This document shows, piece by piece, positions 14,310-23,966 of a stretch of DNA of 64,000 bases. Origin of the DNA: an uncultured Pelagibacteraceae bacterium (GTDB lineage: Bacteria > Pseudomonadota > Alphaproteobacteria > Pelagibacterales > Pelagibacteraceae); contig CACOGC010000004.1 of assembly GCA_902626645.1 (NCBI GenBank), positions 46,390-110,389 on the forward strand, in the 5' to 3' direction. Position 1 is the stretch's first letter. Every line of letters starts with the position of its first letter. The position numbers were made by a program, and so were the translations under genes. Under the pieces are notes generated by a model. The model ran no database searches. It was not told the origin of the DNA and saw nothing but the letters and a program-made list of their open reading frames with translations.

Positions 14310-15675
14310 TAATCTTTAATTTATTTCTTATTATCCACAATATAATTAAAGATGGTATTACCATTATAGCAGTTAAAATAAAAAATATACCCCAGTCTCC
14401 ATTAAGCCAATCAACCAAAGCACCCGATGATGAGGCTAATGTAGTTCTTCCAGCAGTACCTATTGAAGCTAATAGAGCATATTGAGTTGCGGTGTAAGTT
14501 CTGTCAACTAACAATGATATGAATGCAACAAATGCAACAGTGGCAAAAGCTGCTGCTATGTCATCAAAGATTACAGCTATTGCAAAAAGTATTTCAGATT
14601 TACCACTCCACGCCAAAAGACTGAACAAAAGATTTGTGCTCGCCATTAAAATTCCTGCTAAAAACATTGCTTTTAAAACACCAGATCTTATTACAAATAG
14701 TCCACCTAGAAGAGTGAAGATGACAGTCGTTATCCACCCCAAAGTTTTTGAGTAAATAGCAATATCTGATTTACTAAAACCAATTTCTTTATAGAAGATA
14801 ATAGACATACGCCCTAAAAAAGCCTCTCCAACTTTGAATAAAAAAACAAACCCTAGTATCCCCAAAGCAATTTGAAAGCCATTTTTTTTAAAAAAACTAA
14901 TTATAGGTCCACTGATTGTTCCACTTATCCAAGTTATAGTTTGAGTAAGAAAATTTGAATTTTGAAATTTACCAGCAATTAATTGATCATTTTCTTTCTG
15001 ATTAATTTGTCTTTCAGTCGAGTCAGTTTCATTGACAAACATCAATCCAATATTCATTAGAATTATTAAAATTCCTAAGATTAAAAAAGTTAGTTGCCAA
15101 TAATTTTGAAAACCTAAATTTTCTAAATAATCTGCAGAAAACAATGACAAAACTCCGCCTAATTTATATCCACTCCACCACCCAACGACAGCCATTGCTG
15201 CGCCCGCAGCCATTGATTTACCTTCGTTTTCGCTAATTTGCTCAATCCTTAAAGCATCCACTGTAATATCTTGTGTTGCTGAGGCAATTGCAATCAATAA
15301 ACCCACTGATATTACAAGGGCTAAATTTTCTGAAGGATCAATTACACTCCATAAAAATAATGAGATTAGGATTAATATTTGCATTAGGACAATCCATCCT
15401 CTTCGATGTCCAATTTTTTTTGTTAAATAAGGTATTTGAATACGATCTATTAAAGGAGCCCATAAATAATTAAATGCATAAACTGCAAATATAAGACCAG
15501 CCCAACCGACTGTAGATCTGCTTAATCCATCTTCCTTTAACCATAAACTTAAACTACTTCCTATCAATACCCAAGGAAAACCAGAGATAGCACCAAGTAA
15601 TAATATTTTTAACATTCTTTTATCGAAATAAACTGAAAATGTTTCTGAAAGGGATTGTTTTTTAATTTCTATCAT
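14299..15675 (-). CDS. AmpG-like MFS (PAT family) permease, probable muropeptide transporter
   Basis: ILLLGAISGFPWVLIGSSLSLWLKEDGLSRSTVGW, TQDITVDALRIE; multi-TM; overlaps NlpC/P60 gene. Confidence 0.85.
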   Translation of the reverse strand: MIEIKKQSLSETFSVYFDKRMLKILLLGAISGFPWVLIGSSLSLWLKEDGLSRSTVGWAGLIFAVYAFNYLWAPLIDRIQIPYLTKKIGHRRGWIVLMQILILISLFLWSVIDPSENLALVISVGLLIAIASATQDITVDALRIEQISENEGKSMAAGAAMAVVGWWSGYKLGGVLSLFSADYLENLGFQNYWQLTFLILGILIILMNIGLMFVNETDSTERQINQKENDQLIAGKFQNSNFLTQTITWISGTISGPIISFFKKNGFQIALGILGFVFLFKVGEAFLGRMSIIFYKEIGFSKSDIAIYSKTLGWITTVIFTLLGGLFVIRSGVLKAMFLAGILMASTNLLFSLLAWSGKSEILFAIAVIFDDIAAAFATVAFVAFISLLVDRTYTATQYALLASIGTAGRTTLASSSGALVDWLNGDWGIFFILTAIMVIPSLIILWIIRNKLKINEK

Positions 15676-15678
15676 TTT

Positions 15679-17118
15679 TTAATTTCTCCAGAATGAAGGT
15701 AAAAATAACACTAATATAGCAAATAATTCCAGTCTTCCCAAGATCATACCGATTGTTAAAATCCATTTGGAAAAATCTGGCAATGAGGAGAAATTCCCGT
15801 TAGGTCCAATTATTGATCCTAAACCTGGGCCAACGTTTGAAATAGAGGTCGCAGCACCTGAAATTGCGGTTATAAAATCAAGTCCATTCAAAGATAATAA
15901 CGCAGATAGTAAAAAAAATATTATCAAGTACATGTAAATAAAAGAGATGATTGATGCTATGAATTTATCATCAATTGGATTTTTATCATATTTCAACACA
16001 AAAACGCCTTTAGGGTAAATAATTTTTTTTAGTTGATTAATTACAAATGAATAAAGAATTTGAAAACGAAATATTTTTATACCACATGTTGTTGAACCAG
16101 CGCAACCACCTATAAACATTAAAGCCAAAAATAACACTAGAGGAAAGCTACCCCAATTGTCAAATTGAGCATTGACGTAACCAGTTCCAGTAAGGATAGA
16201 AATAACGTTAAAGAAAATTGATCTTAAATCAAATAAACTTGAATTATTTAAAGTAAGATAAATCGATAAAATAAAAATTGATATAAATATTATCTTAATA
16301 AAAGTTTTGATTTGAGTATCCGATGTAAAAATAGACCTATTGCCATTTAAAAATTTTATGTACACGATAAATGGCACACTTCCTAAAATAATAAATACCA
16401 TAGCCGTAGTTTCTATCGCTAAGCTATTAAAAAAACCAATGGATTGATTATAATTAGAGAATCCTCCAGTTGCTATAGTTGTCATTGAATGTGTAATACT
16501 ATCAAAAATATTCATTCCAAAAATATTATATGTGATTGCACATAACGCTGTTAATCCAGAGTAAATATAAATCAATCTTAGAGCAACCTCTTTAGACTTT
16601 GGAAGAATTTTTTCAGATGAATCATTGTTTGAAATTTTAAATAATTGCATTCCCCCAACATTCATGATGGGCATTAATGTAATCGCCATCACTATGACAC
16701 CAATACCTCCCAACCATTGAAGTATTGCTCTCCAAAATAATATCCCTTTAGGCATATTTTCTAAATTTGATATGATTGTTGAACCAGTTGTTGTAATACC
16801 TGACATACTTTCAAAAAAGGCATTTGTGACTGAAAATTCTAAATTAGAGAATATAAAGGGTAATGAACCAAATATAGCAATACTTACCCATGCTAATGCA
16901 GTTAGAAGGAATGCTTGTTGCAAATTAAGTTTTTTCTCATGATCTAGATTGGAGAGAAAAAATAAGGTGCCAAAAATAATCGTAACAATTGCTGCACCAA
17001 AAAAAGAAGAATCTATTTGACCATAAATAAATTGTACAATTATTGGAACAAGCATAAAAATACCAAGAATTATTTGAAGAATTCCAAGAGTAAAAAAAAC
17101 TGTTTTATAATTAGACAT
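15679..17118 (-). CDS. trkH: TrkH-family potassium uptake protein
   Basis: TNAFFESMSGITTTGSTI, WRAILQWLGGIGVIVMA, GGCAGSTTCGIKIFRF. Confidence 0.93.
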   Translation of the reverse strand: MSNYKTVFFTLGILQIILGIFMLVPIIVQFIYGQIDSSFFGAAIVTIIFGTLFFLSNLDHEKKLNLQQAFLLTALAWVSIAIFGSLPFIFSNLEFSVTNAFFESMSGITTTGSTIISNLENMPKGILFWRAILQWLGGIGVIVMAITLMPIMNVGGMQLFKISNNDSSEKILPKSKEVALRLIYIYSGLTALCAITYNIFGMNIFDSITHSMTTIATGGFSNYNQSIGFFNSLAIETTAMVFIILGSVPFIVYIKFLNGNRSIFTSDTQIKTFIKIIFISIFILSIYLTLNNSSLFDLRSIFFNVISILTGTGYVNAQFDNWGSFPLVLFLALMFIGGCAGSTTCGIKIFRFQILYSFVINQLKKIIYPKGVFVLKYDKNPIDDKFIASIISFIYMYLIIFFLLSALLSLNGLDFITAISGAATSISNVGPGLGSIIGPNGNFSSLPDFSKWILTIGMILGRLELFAILVLFLPSFWRN

Positions 17119-17205
17119 TTTGAAAGAACATTATTTTATGGTAAATAAATTTCAACTCTATAAGAATTAAGTAGTTCGCTAATTAAAGATTTTGTTGAAT
17201 TATTC

Positions 17206-18768
17206 ATGATAAAAAAAGAAAACTTAGAAAAAACAAGCTCTTGGCCAATCGTTGAAGCAAAAAAAATGCTTAGAGAAAGAAAATCTTTTTTAGAAAAAAA
17301 AGGTAAAATTACACTACAGACTGGGTATGGCCCAAGTGGACTTCCTCACATAGGAACATTTGGAGAAGTTGCTAGAACTTCTATGATGGTTAATGCGTTA
17401 AAACAATTAACTGATCTTCCAACAGAAATTATCACTTTTTCTGATGATATGGATGGTCTTAGAAAAGTACCAGACAATGTACCCAATAAAGAATTGTTAG
17501 AAAAAAACCTTCATAAACCTTTGACAGACGTACCAGACCCCTTTGAAAAATATAATAGTTTTGGTGAACATAATAATGAGAAATTAAAAAATTTTTTAAA
17601 TAATTTTAATTTTAAATATAAGTTCAAAAGCTCTACTCAATTGTATAAATCGGGTTTTTTTAATCCAACACTTCAAATTATTTTAGATAATTATGATGGA
17701 ATAATGAATATCATAATGCCTACTTTAGGAAAAGAACGGCAAAAAACTTATTGTCCATTTCTTCCTATTTGTCCAGAAACAGGACATGTTTTGGAAATTC
17801 CAGTTAAAAAAATTGATAATTCTAAGTCTAAAATTGTGTTTGATAATAAAGGTAAAGATTTAGAATCAAGCATATTAGATGGTCATTGTAAACTTCAGTG
17901 GAAAGTCGATTGGGCCATGAGATGGTATGCGTTAGATGTTGACTTTGAAATGTACGGAAAAGATCTGATAGAAAGTGCAATATTATCCACTAAGATTATT
18001 AAACTAATTGGAAAAAAAAACCCATCTGGTTTTGCTTATGAACTCTTTTTGGATGAGAAAGGGGAAAAGATTTCTAAATCAAAGGGGAATGGAATAACAA
18101 TCGAGCAATGGTTGGAGTACGCCTCACCAGAAAGTTTATCATTATATATGTATCAAAATCCAAAAAGAGCTAAAAAACTTTATAATGAGATAGTTCCAAA
18201 AGCGGTAGACGAATATTTGGAATTTATTGAAAAGGCTAAAACTCAAGATGAGCTTCAGTTACTGATGAATCCAGTATGGCATGTTCATAATGGTAGTGTC
18301 CCAAAAGAAAAAATGATTATGTCATTTTCCATGTTATTAAATCTTGTAGAAACAAGTAATGCCGAAAATAAAGAATTATTATGGAAGTTCGTAAAAAAAT
18401 ATAAGGAAAATATTTCTGAAAAAGATCACCCCATTTTTGATAATCTAGTTGGTTATGCTATTAAATATTTTAACGATGTAATAAAAGCTAAAAAAAAATA
18501 TAAAATACCTGATCAAATAGAAAAAAAAGCACTAGAGGCTCTAATATCAACCTTAGATAAATGTAATGACAAGATGTCTCCCGAAGAAATTCAAACTTTA
18601 ATTTATTCAACAGGAAAAGAAAATGGGTATTCAGAAAATTTGAGAGACTGGTTTAAATTAATTTATGAAGTTGTATTTGGAGTCGAAAATGGCCCTCGGA
18701 TGGGTTTTTTTATAAGTTTTTTTGGTGTTAAAGAAACTAAAGATCTTATAATAAATAAAATTAAATAA
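17206..18768 (+). CDS. lysK: Lysyl-tRNA synthetase, class I
   Basis: GYGPSGLPHIGTFGE (HIGH), EKISKSKGNG (KMSKS), WAMRWYALDVDFEMYGKD. Confidence 0.96.
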   Translation: MIKKENLEKTSSWPIVEAKKMLRERKSFLEKKGKITLQTGYGPSGLPHIGTFGEVARTSMMVNALKQLTDLPTEIITFSDDMDGLRKVPDNVPNKELLEKNLHKPLTDVPDPFEKYNSFGEHNNEKLKNFLNNFNFKYKFKSSTQLYKSGFFNPTLQIILDNYDGIMNIIMPTLGKERQKTYCPFLPICPETGHVLEIPVKKIDNSKSKIVFDNKGKDLESSILDGHCKLQWKVDWAMRWYALDVDFEMYGKDLIESAILSTKIIKLIGKKNPSGFAYELFLDEKGEKISKSKGNGITIEQWLEYASPESLSLYMYQNPKRAKKLYNEIVPKAVDEYLEFIEKAKTQDELQLLMNPVWHVHNGSVPKEKMIMSFSMLLNLVETSNAENKELLWKFVKKYKENISEKDHPIFDNLVGYAIKYFNDVIKAKKKYKIPDQIEKKALEALISTLDKCNDKMSPEEIQTLIYSTGKENGYSENLRDWFKLIYEVVFGVENGPRMGFFISFFGVKETKDLIINKIK

Positions 18769-19820
18769 TGTTTTCAAATTTAAGATCTCTAATTTTTAAA
18801 CTTGATCCAGAGACAGCCCATGGTTTGGCAATAAAGTCATTAAAATTTAATTTCGTACCAAATGTTTTGGACAAAAATAAAAATAGCCATTTATTTAAGA
18901 CTAAATTATTTGAAAAAGAGATAGAAAATCCAATTGGAATGGCAGCAGGATTTGACAAAAATGCTGAGGTTTATAATTCTTTATTTAAATTGGGATTTGG
19001 TTTTGTGGAGGTGGGCACAGTTACACCTCTTAAACAATATGGTAATCCCAAGCCAAGAGTTTTTAGATTAGTCGAAGATGAGGCATTAATTAATAGATTG
19101 GGTTTTAATAATTTAGGTGCAAAAAACATTGTTGATAGGATCTCAAGTAATAAACAAATTGGTTTACTTGGAATTAATATAGGTCCCAACAAAGATACAA
19201 ATGATAGATTGAAGGATTATGTTGAATGTTTAAAAACCTTCCATGAATTTGCAGACTATATTACGATTAATATTTCATCTCCCAACACCGAAGAGCTGAG
19301 AAATTTTCATGATCAGGAAAAATTGAATAGTTTATTAAATATAATTAATAGTGAAAAAACAAAACTAAATTCAAAAATTCCAATTGTAGTAAAAGTCTCA
19401 CCAGATATTAAAGATAAGGAAATACCCAAAATTTCTGATGTTCTTTTAAGCAATAATATAAAAGCAGTCATTTTATCGAACACCTCTGACTCTACTCGAG
19501 ATAAATTAAATGACATTCAAAAGCATCAAAAAGGAGGTTTGTCAGGTAAACCAATAGAAGAAAAATCTACAATGCTGATTAATAAATTTTATAAAACTCT
19601 TGGTAATAAAATTAAAATTATTGGAGTTGGTGGAGTAGACTCTGGAATAAGTGCGTACAATAAGTTTTTAGCTGGCGCGAGTTATGTTCAACTTTATACA
19701 GGTATGGTATACAGAGGACCAAATATTGTAAACCTTATTAAAAAAGAGCTTAAGGAATTATTGATAAGAGATGGAGTTAAACATTATAGTGAAATCATAG
19801 GGAAAAAAACAACTTCTTAA
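18768..19820 (+). CDS. pyrD: Dihydroorotate dehydrogenase (quinone), class 2
   Basis: [61 protein letters not shown]. Confidence 0.97.
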   Translation: MFSNLRSLIFKLDPETAHGLAIKSLKFNFVPNVLDKNKNSHLFKTKLFEKEIENPIGMAAGFDKNAEVYNSLFKLGFGFVEVGTVTPLKQYGNPKPRVFRLVEDEALINRLGFNNLGAKNIVDRISSNKQIGLLGINIGPNKDTNDRLKDYVECLKTFHEFADYITINISSPNTEELRNFHDQEKLNSLLNIINSEKTKLNSKIPIVVKVSPDIKDKEIPKISDVLLSNNIKAVILSNTSDSTRDKLNDIQKHQKGGLSGKPIEEKSTMLINKFYKTLGNKIKIIGVGGVDSGISAYNKFLAGASYVQLYTGMVYRGPNIVNLIKKELKELLIRDGVKHYSEIIGKKTTS

Positions 19821-19831
19821 ATTTTATAAAC

Positions 19832-19860
19832 TTGACGCAATCATCAACTCACTTTATATA
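19832..19860 (+). promoter_or_regulatory. Sigma70-type promoter of rpmB
   Basis: TTGACG (19832-19837), 17-nt spacer, TATATA (19855-19860), start codon only 12 nt after the -10 box. Confidence 0.6.
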
Positions 19861-19872
19861 GTCGAAAATATT

Positions 19873-20187
19873 ATGTCAAAAAAATGTGAACTTACCGGCA
19901 AAATTCCCCTTAAAGGTCATAACGTTAGTCATGCTAATAATAAGACAAAGAGAAGATTTTTACCTAATTTAAAAAAAGTAAAATTTACAAGTGAACTTTT
20001 AAAGAGAAGCATGAAACTTACTGTAAGTAATGCTGGTGTAAGATCTGTAGATAAAAAAGGAAGTTTTGACGAGTTTTTAAAGACTGTAAAAAATAAAAAT
20101 TTGTCTCCAAGATTAAAGAAGATGAAAAAAAGTTTATTAATAAAGTCTCCATTTCAAAAAAAACAAGTTCAATCTAAGACAGCTTAA
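19873..20187 (+). CDS. rpmB: 50S ribosomal protein L28
   Basis: [36 protein letters not shown]. Confidence 0.97.
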   Translation: MSKKCELTGKIPLKGHNVSHANNKTKRRFLPNLKKVKFTSELLKRSMKLTVSNAGVRSVDKKGSFDEFLKTVKNKNLSPRLKKMKKSLLIKSPFQKKQVQSKTA

Positions 20188-20735
20188 TGAATAAAATTTT
20201 TTTTATACTCTCATTTTTAATGGGAGCAGTTGTTTTAGCATCTAATTATTTAGTTCAGTTCCCTATAAAATATTATGGTTTAGAAGAAATATTAACTTAT
20301 GGAGCTTTTAGCTATCCGATTGCTTTCTTGATCACAGATTTAGCCAACAGATCTTTTGGCAAGATAGTAGCCAGAAAAATTGTTTATATTGGTTTTGCTA
20401 TAGGTATTAGCTTTACGCTTTTATTCTCAACAAACTTTACAGACTTGATATCTATAAGAATTGCAATTGGATCGGGTACTGCCTTTTTAGTTGCCCAACT
20501 CTTAGATGTTCAAATTTTTGATAAATTGCGAAAAAAAGAATGGTTTGTTGCACCTTTAACGTCATCTTTGATAGGTTCAACAATTGATACGTTTATATTT
20601 TTTTCAATATCTTTTTATGGAACAGGCATCCCTTGGATCACATTGTCTTTAGGAGATTTAAGTGTAAAAATTTTTGTTGCTTTAATGATGTTAATCCCTT
20701 TCAGACTATTGCTGAAAACACTTAAACCAGTTTAG
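20187..20735 (+). CDS. Queuosine precursor transporter, VUT family (YhhQ-like)
   Basis: PITYGAFSYPIAFLITDLANRSFGKIVARKIVYIGF-type motif, VAQLLDVQIFDKLR, SLIGSTIDTFIFF. Confidence 0.85.
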   Translation: MNKIFFILSFLMGAVVLASNYLVQFPIKYYGLEEILTYGAFSYPIAFLITDLANRSFGKIVARKIVYIGFAIGISFTLLFSTNFTDLISIRIAIGSGTAFLVAQLLDVQIFDKLRKKEWFVAPLTSSLIGSTIDTFIFFSISFYGTGIPWITLSLGDLSVKIFVALMMLIPFRLLLKTLKPV

Positions 20736-20737
20736 AT

Positions 20738-21691
20738 TTAATATAAATATTTATAAGATAATATCTTATAAGCCAACTTTGCTACTAGAAAATTGTAGGA
20801 ATTAAATCCTTTGATCGGTGCGAGCTCATTTATATCTGCGCCAACGATGTTTGAGTTTTTGGCTGCAATCTTAATTATATCTAAAACTTCATCCCATAAT
20901 AAACCGCCAGGTTCAGGTGTTCCTGTTGCAGGCATGATACTCGAATCTAAACCATCTACATCAAAAGTTAGATAAACAGTCTTATTTTTAATTAGTTTTT
21001 TAAATTTTTTGAAATTCCATTTTGCTTTATCTTTTGCCCAAAAAATATTAATTCTAGATTTATTTTTTTTTAAAAAAGGTATCTCCTCTTTAGAAATATT
21101 TCTAATTCCAAATGAGATTATTGAAACGTTTTTATAATCTAAACATCTTCTGATAGCAGATGCGTGTGAAAATTTTTCACCATTATAACTTTCTCTTAAA
21201 TCTGCATGAGCATCGAAATGTAAGAGGCAGATATTTTTATGTTTTTTAACAAATGGAACAATACATCCTGGTGTGATTGAATGTTCACCACCAAAAGTCA
21301 TTGGAAAAAGTTTATTATTAAGAATTTCTTTATTTATGTTAGCTATCTTTTTTAAAGCTTTTTTAATATTTTTATCAATCTTAAAAGGTTTTAAAGTTTT
21401 AATTCCTATTTTTTTGTAAGGTTCACAATTTAATTCCTCATCATATAATTCAACTTGATGTGAAGCTTTAATTATCTCTTTTGGGCCATTTTTAGTCCCA
21501 CCACCATAACTCACAGTTTTTTCCAGACCAAAAGGAACAATTACAACTTTTTCTTTAAAATTGAATTTATTATCTATTCCAAGAAACCCTTTTTTATTTG
21601 AAAGATATTGCAATGTTTTATCCAAAAATTTTTGTAAAGTTTTTTCTATCTCTATTTTTCCATTCACCTTTATGATATGCATCACTTGCAA
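20738..21691 (-). CDS. Agmatinase/arginase family ureohydrolase (start uncertain: ATG 21691 overlaps upstream gene; TTG near 21613 possible)
   Basis: FGGEHSITPG, LHFDAHADLRESYNG, VYLTFDVDGLDSSIMPATGTPEPGGL, GADINELAP. Confidence 0.92.
   Translation of the reverse strand: MQVMHIIKVNGKIEIEKTLQKFLDKTLQYLSNKKGFLGIDNKFNFKEKVVIVPFGLEKTVSYGGGTKNGPKEIIKASHQVELYDEELNCEPYKKIGIKTLKPFKIDKNIKKALKKIANINKEILNNKLFPMTFGGEHSITPGCIVPFVKKHKNICLLHFDAHADLRESYNGEKFSHASAIRRCLDYKNVSIISFGIRNISKEEIPFLKKNKSRINIFWAKDKAKWNFKKFKKLIKNKTVYLTFDVDGLDSSIMPATGTPEPGGLLWDEVLDIIKIAAKNSNIVGADINELAPIKGFNSYNFLVAKLAYKILSYKYLY
20751..20771. terminator. AT-rich hairpin at yhhQ/ureohydrolase convergent junction
   Basis: Perfect 9-bp inverted repeat ttataagat-aat-atcttataa. 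Confidence 0.3.
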
Positions 21692-22661
21692 TCAAAGGTA
21701 ATACACTTGTTGCCTCAGCAAAAACCATTTGTTCTTTCGTGACATCAACTTTACCCCATGAACTTGCCTCTTTTAAAGTTGAACTGCTACACGCACCATC
21801 TCTTGAGTCTGCTACAGTAATTTGCACAGCATATTTATGCATTTCAACATCTTTACCTAAAAGTTCAGCACATATGATTGTGTCCTGAATAAAATTTTTT
21901 GGCACTCCGCCACCTATCATAAATAATCCAGAACCTTTTGATTTAATTTTTATTTCAGTTAATTCTCGAAATTCTCTTATAGAGTCTATTGTAATATGAG
22001 ATTTCGGGTTCTTTTCTTGATGAATTACTAAACCAAAACCAGCGCTAGAATCTGTAAAAGCAGGACAGAATATTGGCACATTGTGATCATAGGCAGTTTC
22101 AATTAAAGAATCTTTCTTTACTGAGTTTTTTTTGAGATATTTCCCCATTTCGTGAATAAATTCTCTAGAGGTATAGCTTCTAGGCTCCAAGTTATCAGCT
22201 ATTTCACAAATTTTCTTATCACAAATTTGTAATTCATCTTCGTCGATGTAGGTATCGTATATTCTATCAATATAATTTTTTCTAAGTTCAGTATCATCTT
22301 GAAATTGAGAGCCTTGATAATGCTTAAATCCTAATGCCTCAAAAAAATCCATATCAATTATCGAAGCACCAGTTGCCACGATTGCATCTACCATATTGTA
22401 TTTGACTAAATCTTTGTAAATATTCATACAACCAGCTGCTGAGGTCGAACCAGCTAAAGTAAGAAAAATTGTACAATCTTTATCTTTTAACATTTCATTA
22501 TAGATGTTTGCTGCATTTGCAGTTTCTCTTGATACAAATGACATTTTCTCCATTGATGAAATAATTTTTCTAGAGTCAAAAGATGTAATATCTATATGTT
22601 CAACTGGATTTTTAAGAAAGTCTTTTTTACTATTATGTCCTAGATTTTTGTTTTTTGACAT
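21618..22661 (-). CDS. Deoxyhypusine synthase-like protein (possible homospermidine synthase)
   Basis: LAGSTSAAGCMNIYKDLVKYNMVDAIVATGASIIDMDFFEALGFKHYQG; SGLFMIGGGVPKNFIQDT; GACSSSTLKEASSWGKV; DAYHKGEWKNR. Confidence 0.9.
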   Translation of the reverse strand: MSKNKNLGHNSKKDFLKNPVEHIDITSFDSRKIISSMEKMSFVSRETANAANIYNEMLKDKDCTIFLTLAGSTSAAGCMNIYKDLVKYNMVDAIVATGASIIDMDFFEALGFKHYQGSQFQDDTELRKNYIDRIYDTYIDEDELQICDKKICEIADNLEPRSYTSREFIHEMGKYLKKNSVKKDSLIETAYDHNVPIFCPAFTDSSAGFGLVIHQEKNPKSHITIDSIREFRELTEIKIKSKGSGLFMIGGGVPKNFIQDTIICAELLGKDVEMHKYAVQITVADSRDGACSSSTLKEASSWGKVDVTKEQMVFAEATSVLPLIASDAYHKGEWKNRDRKNFTKIFG

Positions 22662-23845
22662 TAAGCAACTAAAGTATCTTTGTTGCTGTCTTTGTTATAG
22701 AGGCTCATTATAGCATTATCTTCAACTTCATAAATTTTATCAGAATAGAAACCATTAAACTGTGTTCTAAAGGTAAGGCCGTATGAACCTAATTGACCAA
22801 GTTCTATATAATCATTTTCTTTAATATTATTAGGTAAAAGGAAAGGACCTTTCATGTAATCCATGCTGTCGCATGTTGGTCCATAAAAATCAAATGCAGT
22901 TAATTTTTTTGAAATAATTTTGTTTGAATTATCTTTTATCATTTTAGATGGAAAAACAATATTTGGTGTTCCTGCATCAAAAAGCGTTCCATAAGTTCCA
23001 TCATTTATATAAAGTTTTTGTTTTTTTCTTAAGTTAACCCGAACTATAGTTGAACCACTTTCAGCAACTAAGGCTCTACCTGGTTCACAAATTATTTCTG
23101 GTAATTTTTCAATCTTTAAATTTTCTAAACCTTTCTTAATTTCATCAAAATAACTCTCTAAAGAGGGTGGAATTAAATCCGGATAGATAGTTGGAAAGCC
23201 GCCCCCTATATTTAAATAATCAGGAACAATTTTCGTTTTCTTTATTATATTTGCAATTTCGGAAATCCCTTTTGAGTATGAAATTGGATGCATACATTGC
23301 GATCCTACATGAAAACTTAATCCAATCTTTTTTGAATGTTGTTTTACTAATCTTAAAAGTCCTGCCGCCTCTGAATTTATAGCACCGAATTTTTTTGATA
23401 AGTCAATTTCAGCATGTTCATTTGATACAGCCACTCTTACAAATAATTCTAAATCTTTTGCATTGCTGGTGCTCTCAATAATTTTTATCAATTCATCTTT
23501 AGTATCAAGTGCAAATGTTTTGACTCCGTATTTGAAGTATGCTTCACTTATATCTTCTCTACTTTTAATTGTGTGCATGAAAGAACACTTAGATACTTGA
23601 TCAAATTTTCTGACTGCTTTTATCTCCTCCACTGAGGCAACATCAAATTGATTAATACCGCTTTTTAATAAAGTTTTAATTACCTCAGGATGAGGATTTG
23701 TTTTGACAGCATATAGAATTTTACCTGGAAAGTTTTTTTGAAAAAATTTGGAAGCTGAAAGAATTGATTTCTTTCTAATACAATAAACCGGTTTGTCTGG
23801 TCTCAGTTGATTAACTAGTTCTTCAACCGACTTAAATTTTTGCAT
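22661..23845 (-). CDS. Ornithine decarboxylase-type PLP enzyme (fold type III)
   Basis: ILYAVKTNPHPEVIKTLLKSGINQFDVAS (PLP Lys), GSQC, NIGGGFP, EPGRALVAES, FYGPTCDSMDYM. Confidence 0.9.
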   Translation of the reverse strand: MQKFKSVEELVNQLRPDKPVYCIRKKSILSASKFFQKNFPGKILYAVKTNPHPEVIKTLLKSGINQFDVASVEEIKAVRKFDQVSKCSFMHTIKSREDISEAYFKYGVKTFALDTKDELIKIIESTSNAKDLELFVRVAVSNEHAEIDLSKKFGAINSEAAGLLRLVKQHSKKIGLSFHVGSQCMHPISYSKGISEIANIIKKTKIVPDYLNIGGGFPTIYPDLIPPSLESYFDEIKKGLENLKIEKLPEIICEPGRALVAESGSTIVRVNLRKKQKLYINDGTYGTLFDAGTPNIVFPSKMIKDNSNKIISKKLTAFDFYGPTCDSMDYMKGPFLLPNNIKENDYIELGQLGSYGLTFRTQFNGFYSDKIYEVEDNAIMSLYNKDSNKDTLVA

Positions 23846-23966
23846 TTTTCATGCCCCCCAAAAAAAATTTAACAAAAAAAAGTCTTTTTATTTAAAAAAA
23901 CTTTAATGAATCGAGCAATTAATTCAATACTTACCTAATGTAAAGCAAATAATGACCTATTGAATT

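Noticed and set aside
23846-23966. Possible alphaproteobacterial speF-type leader before ODC
   Set aside because: Too short for the long speF motif as I know it; only the G run and inverted repeat are reported separately.
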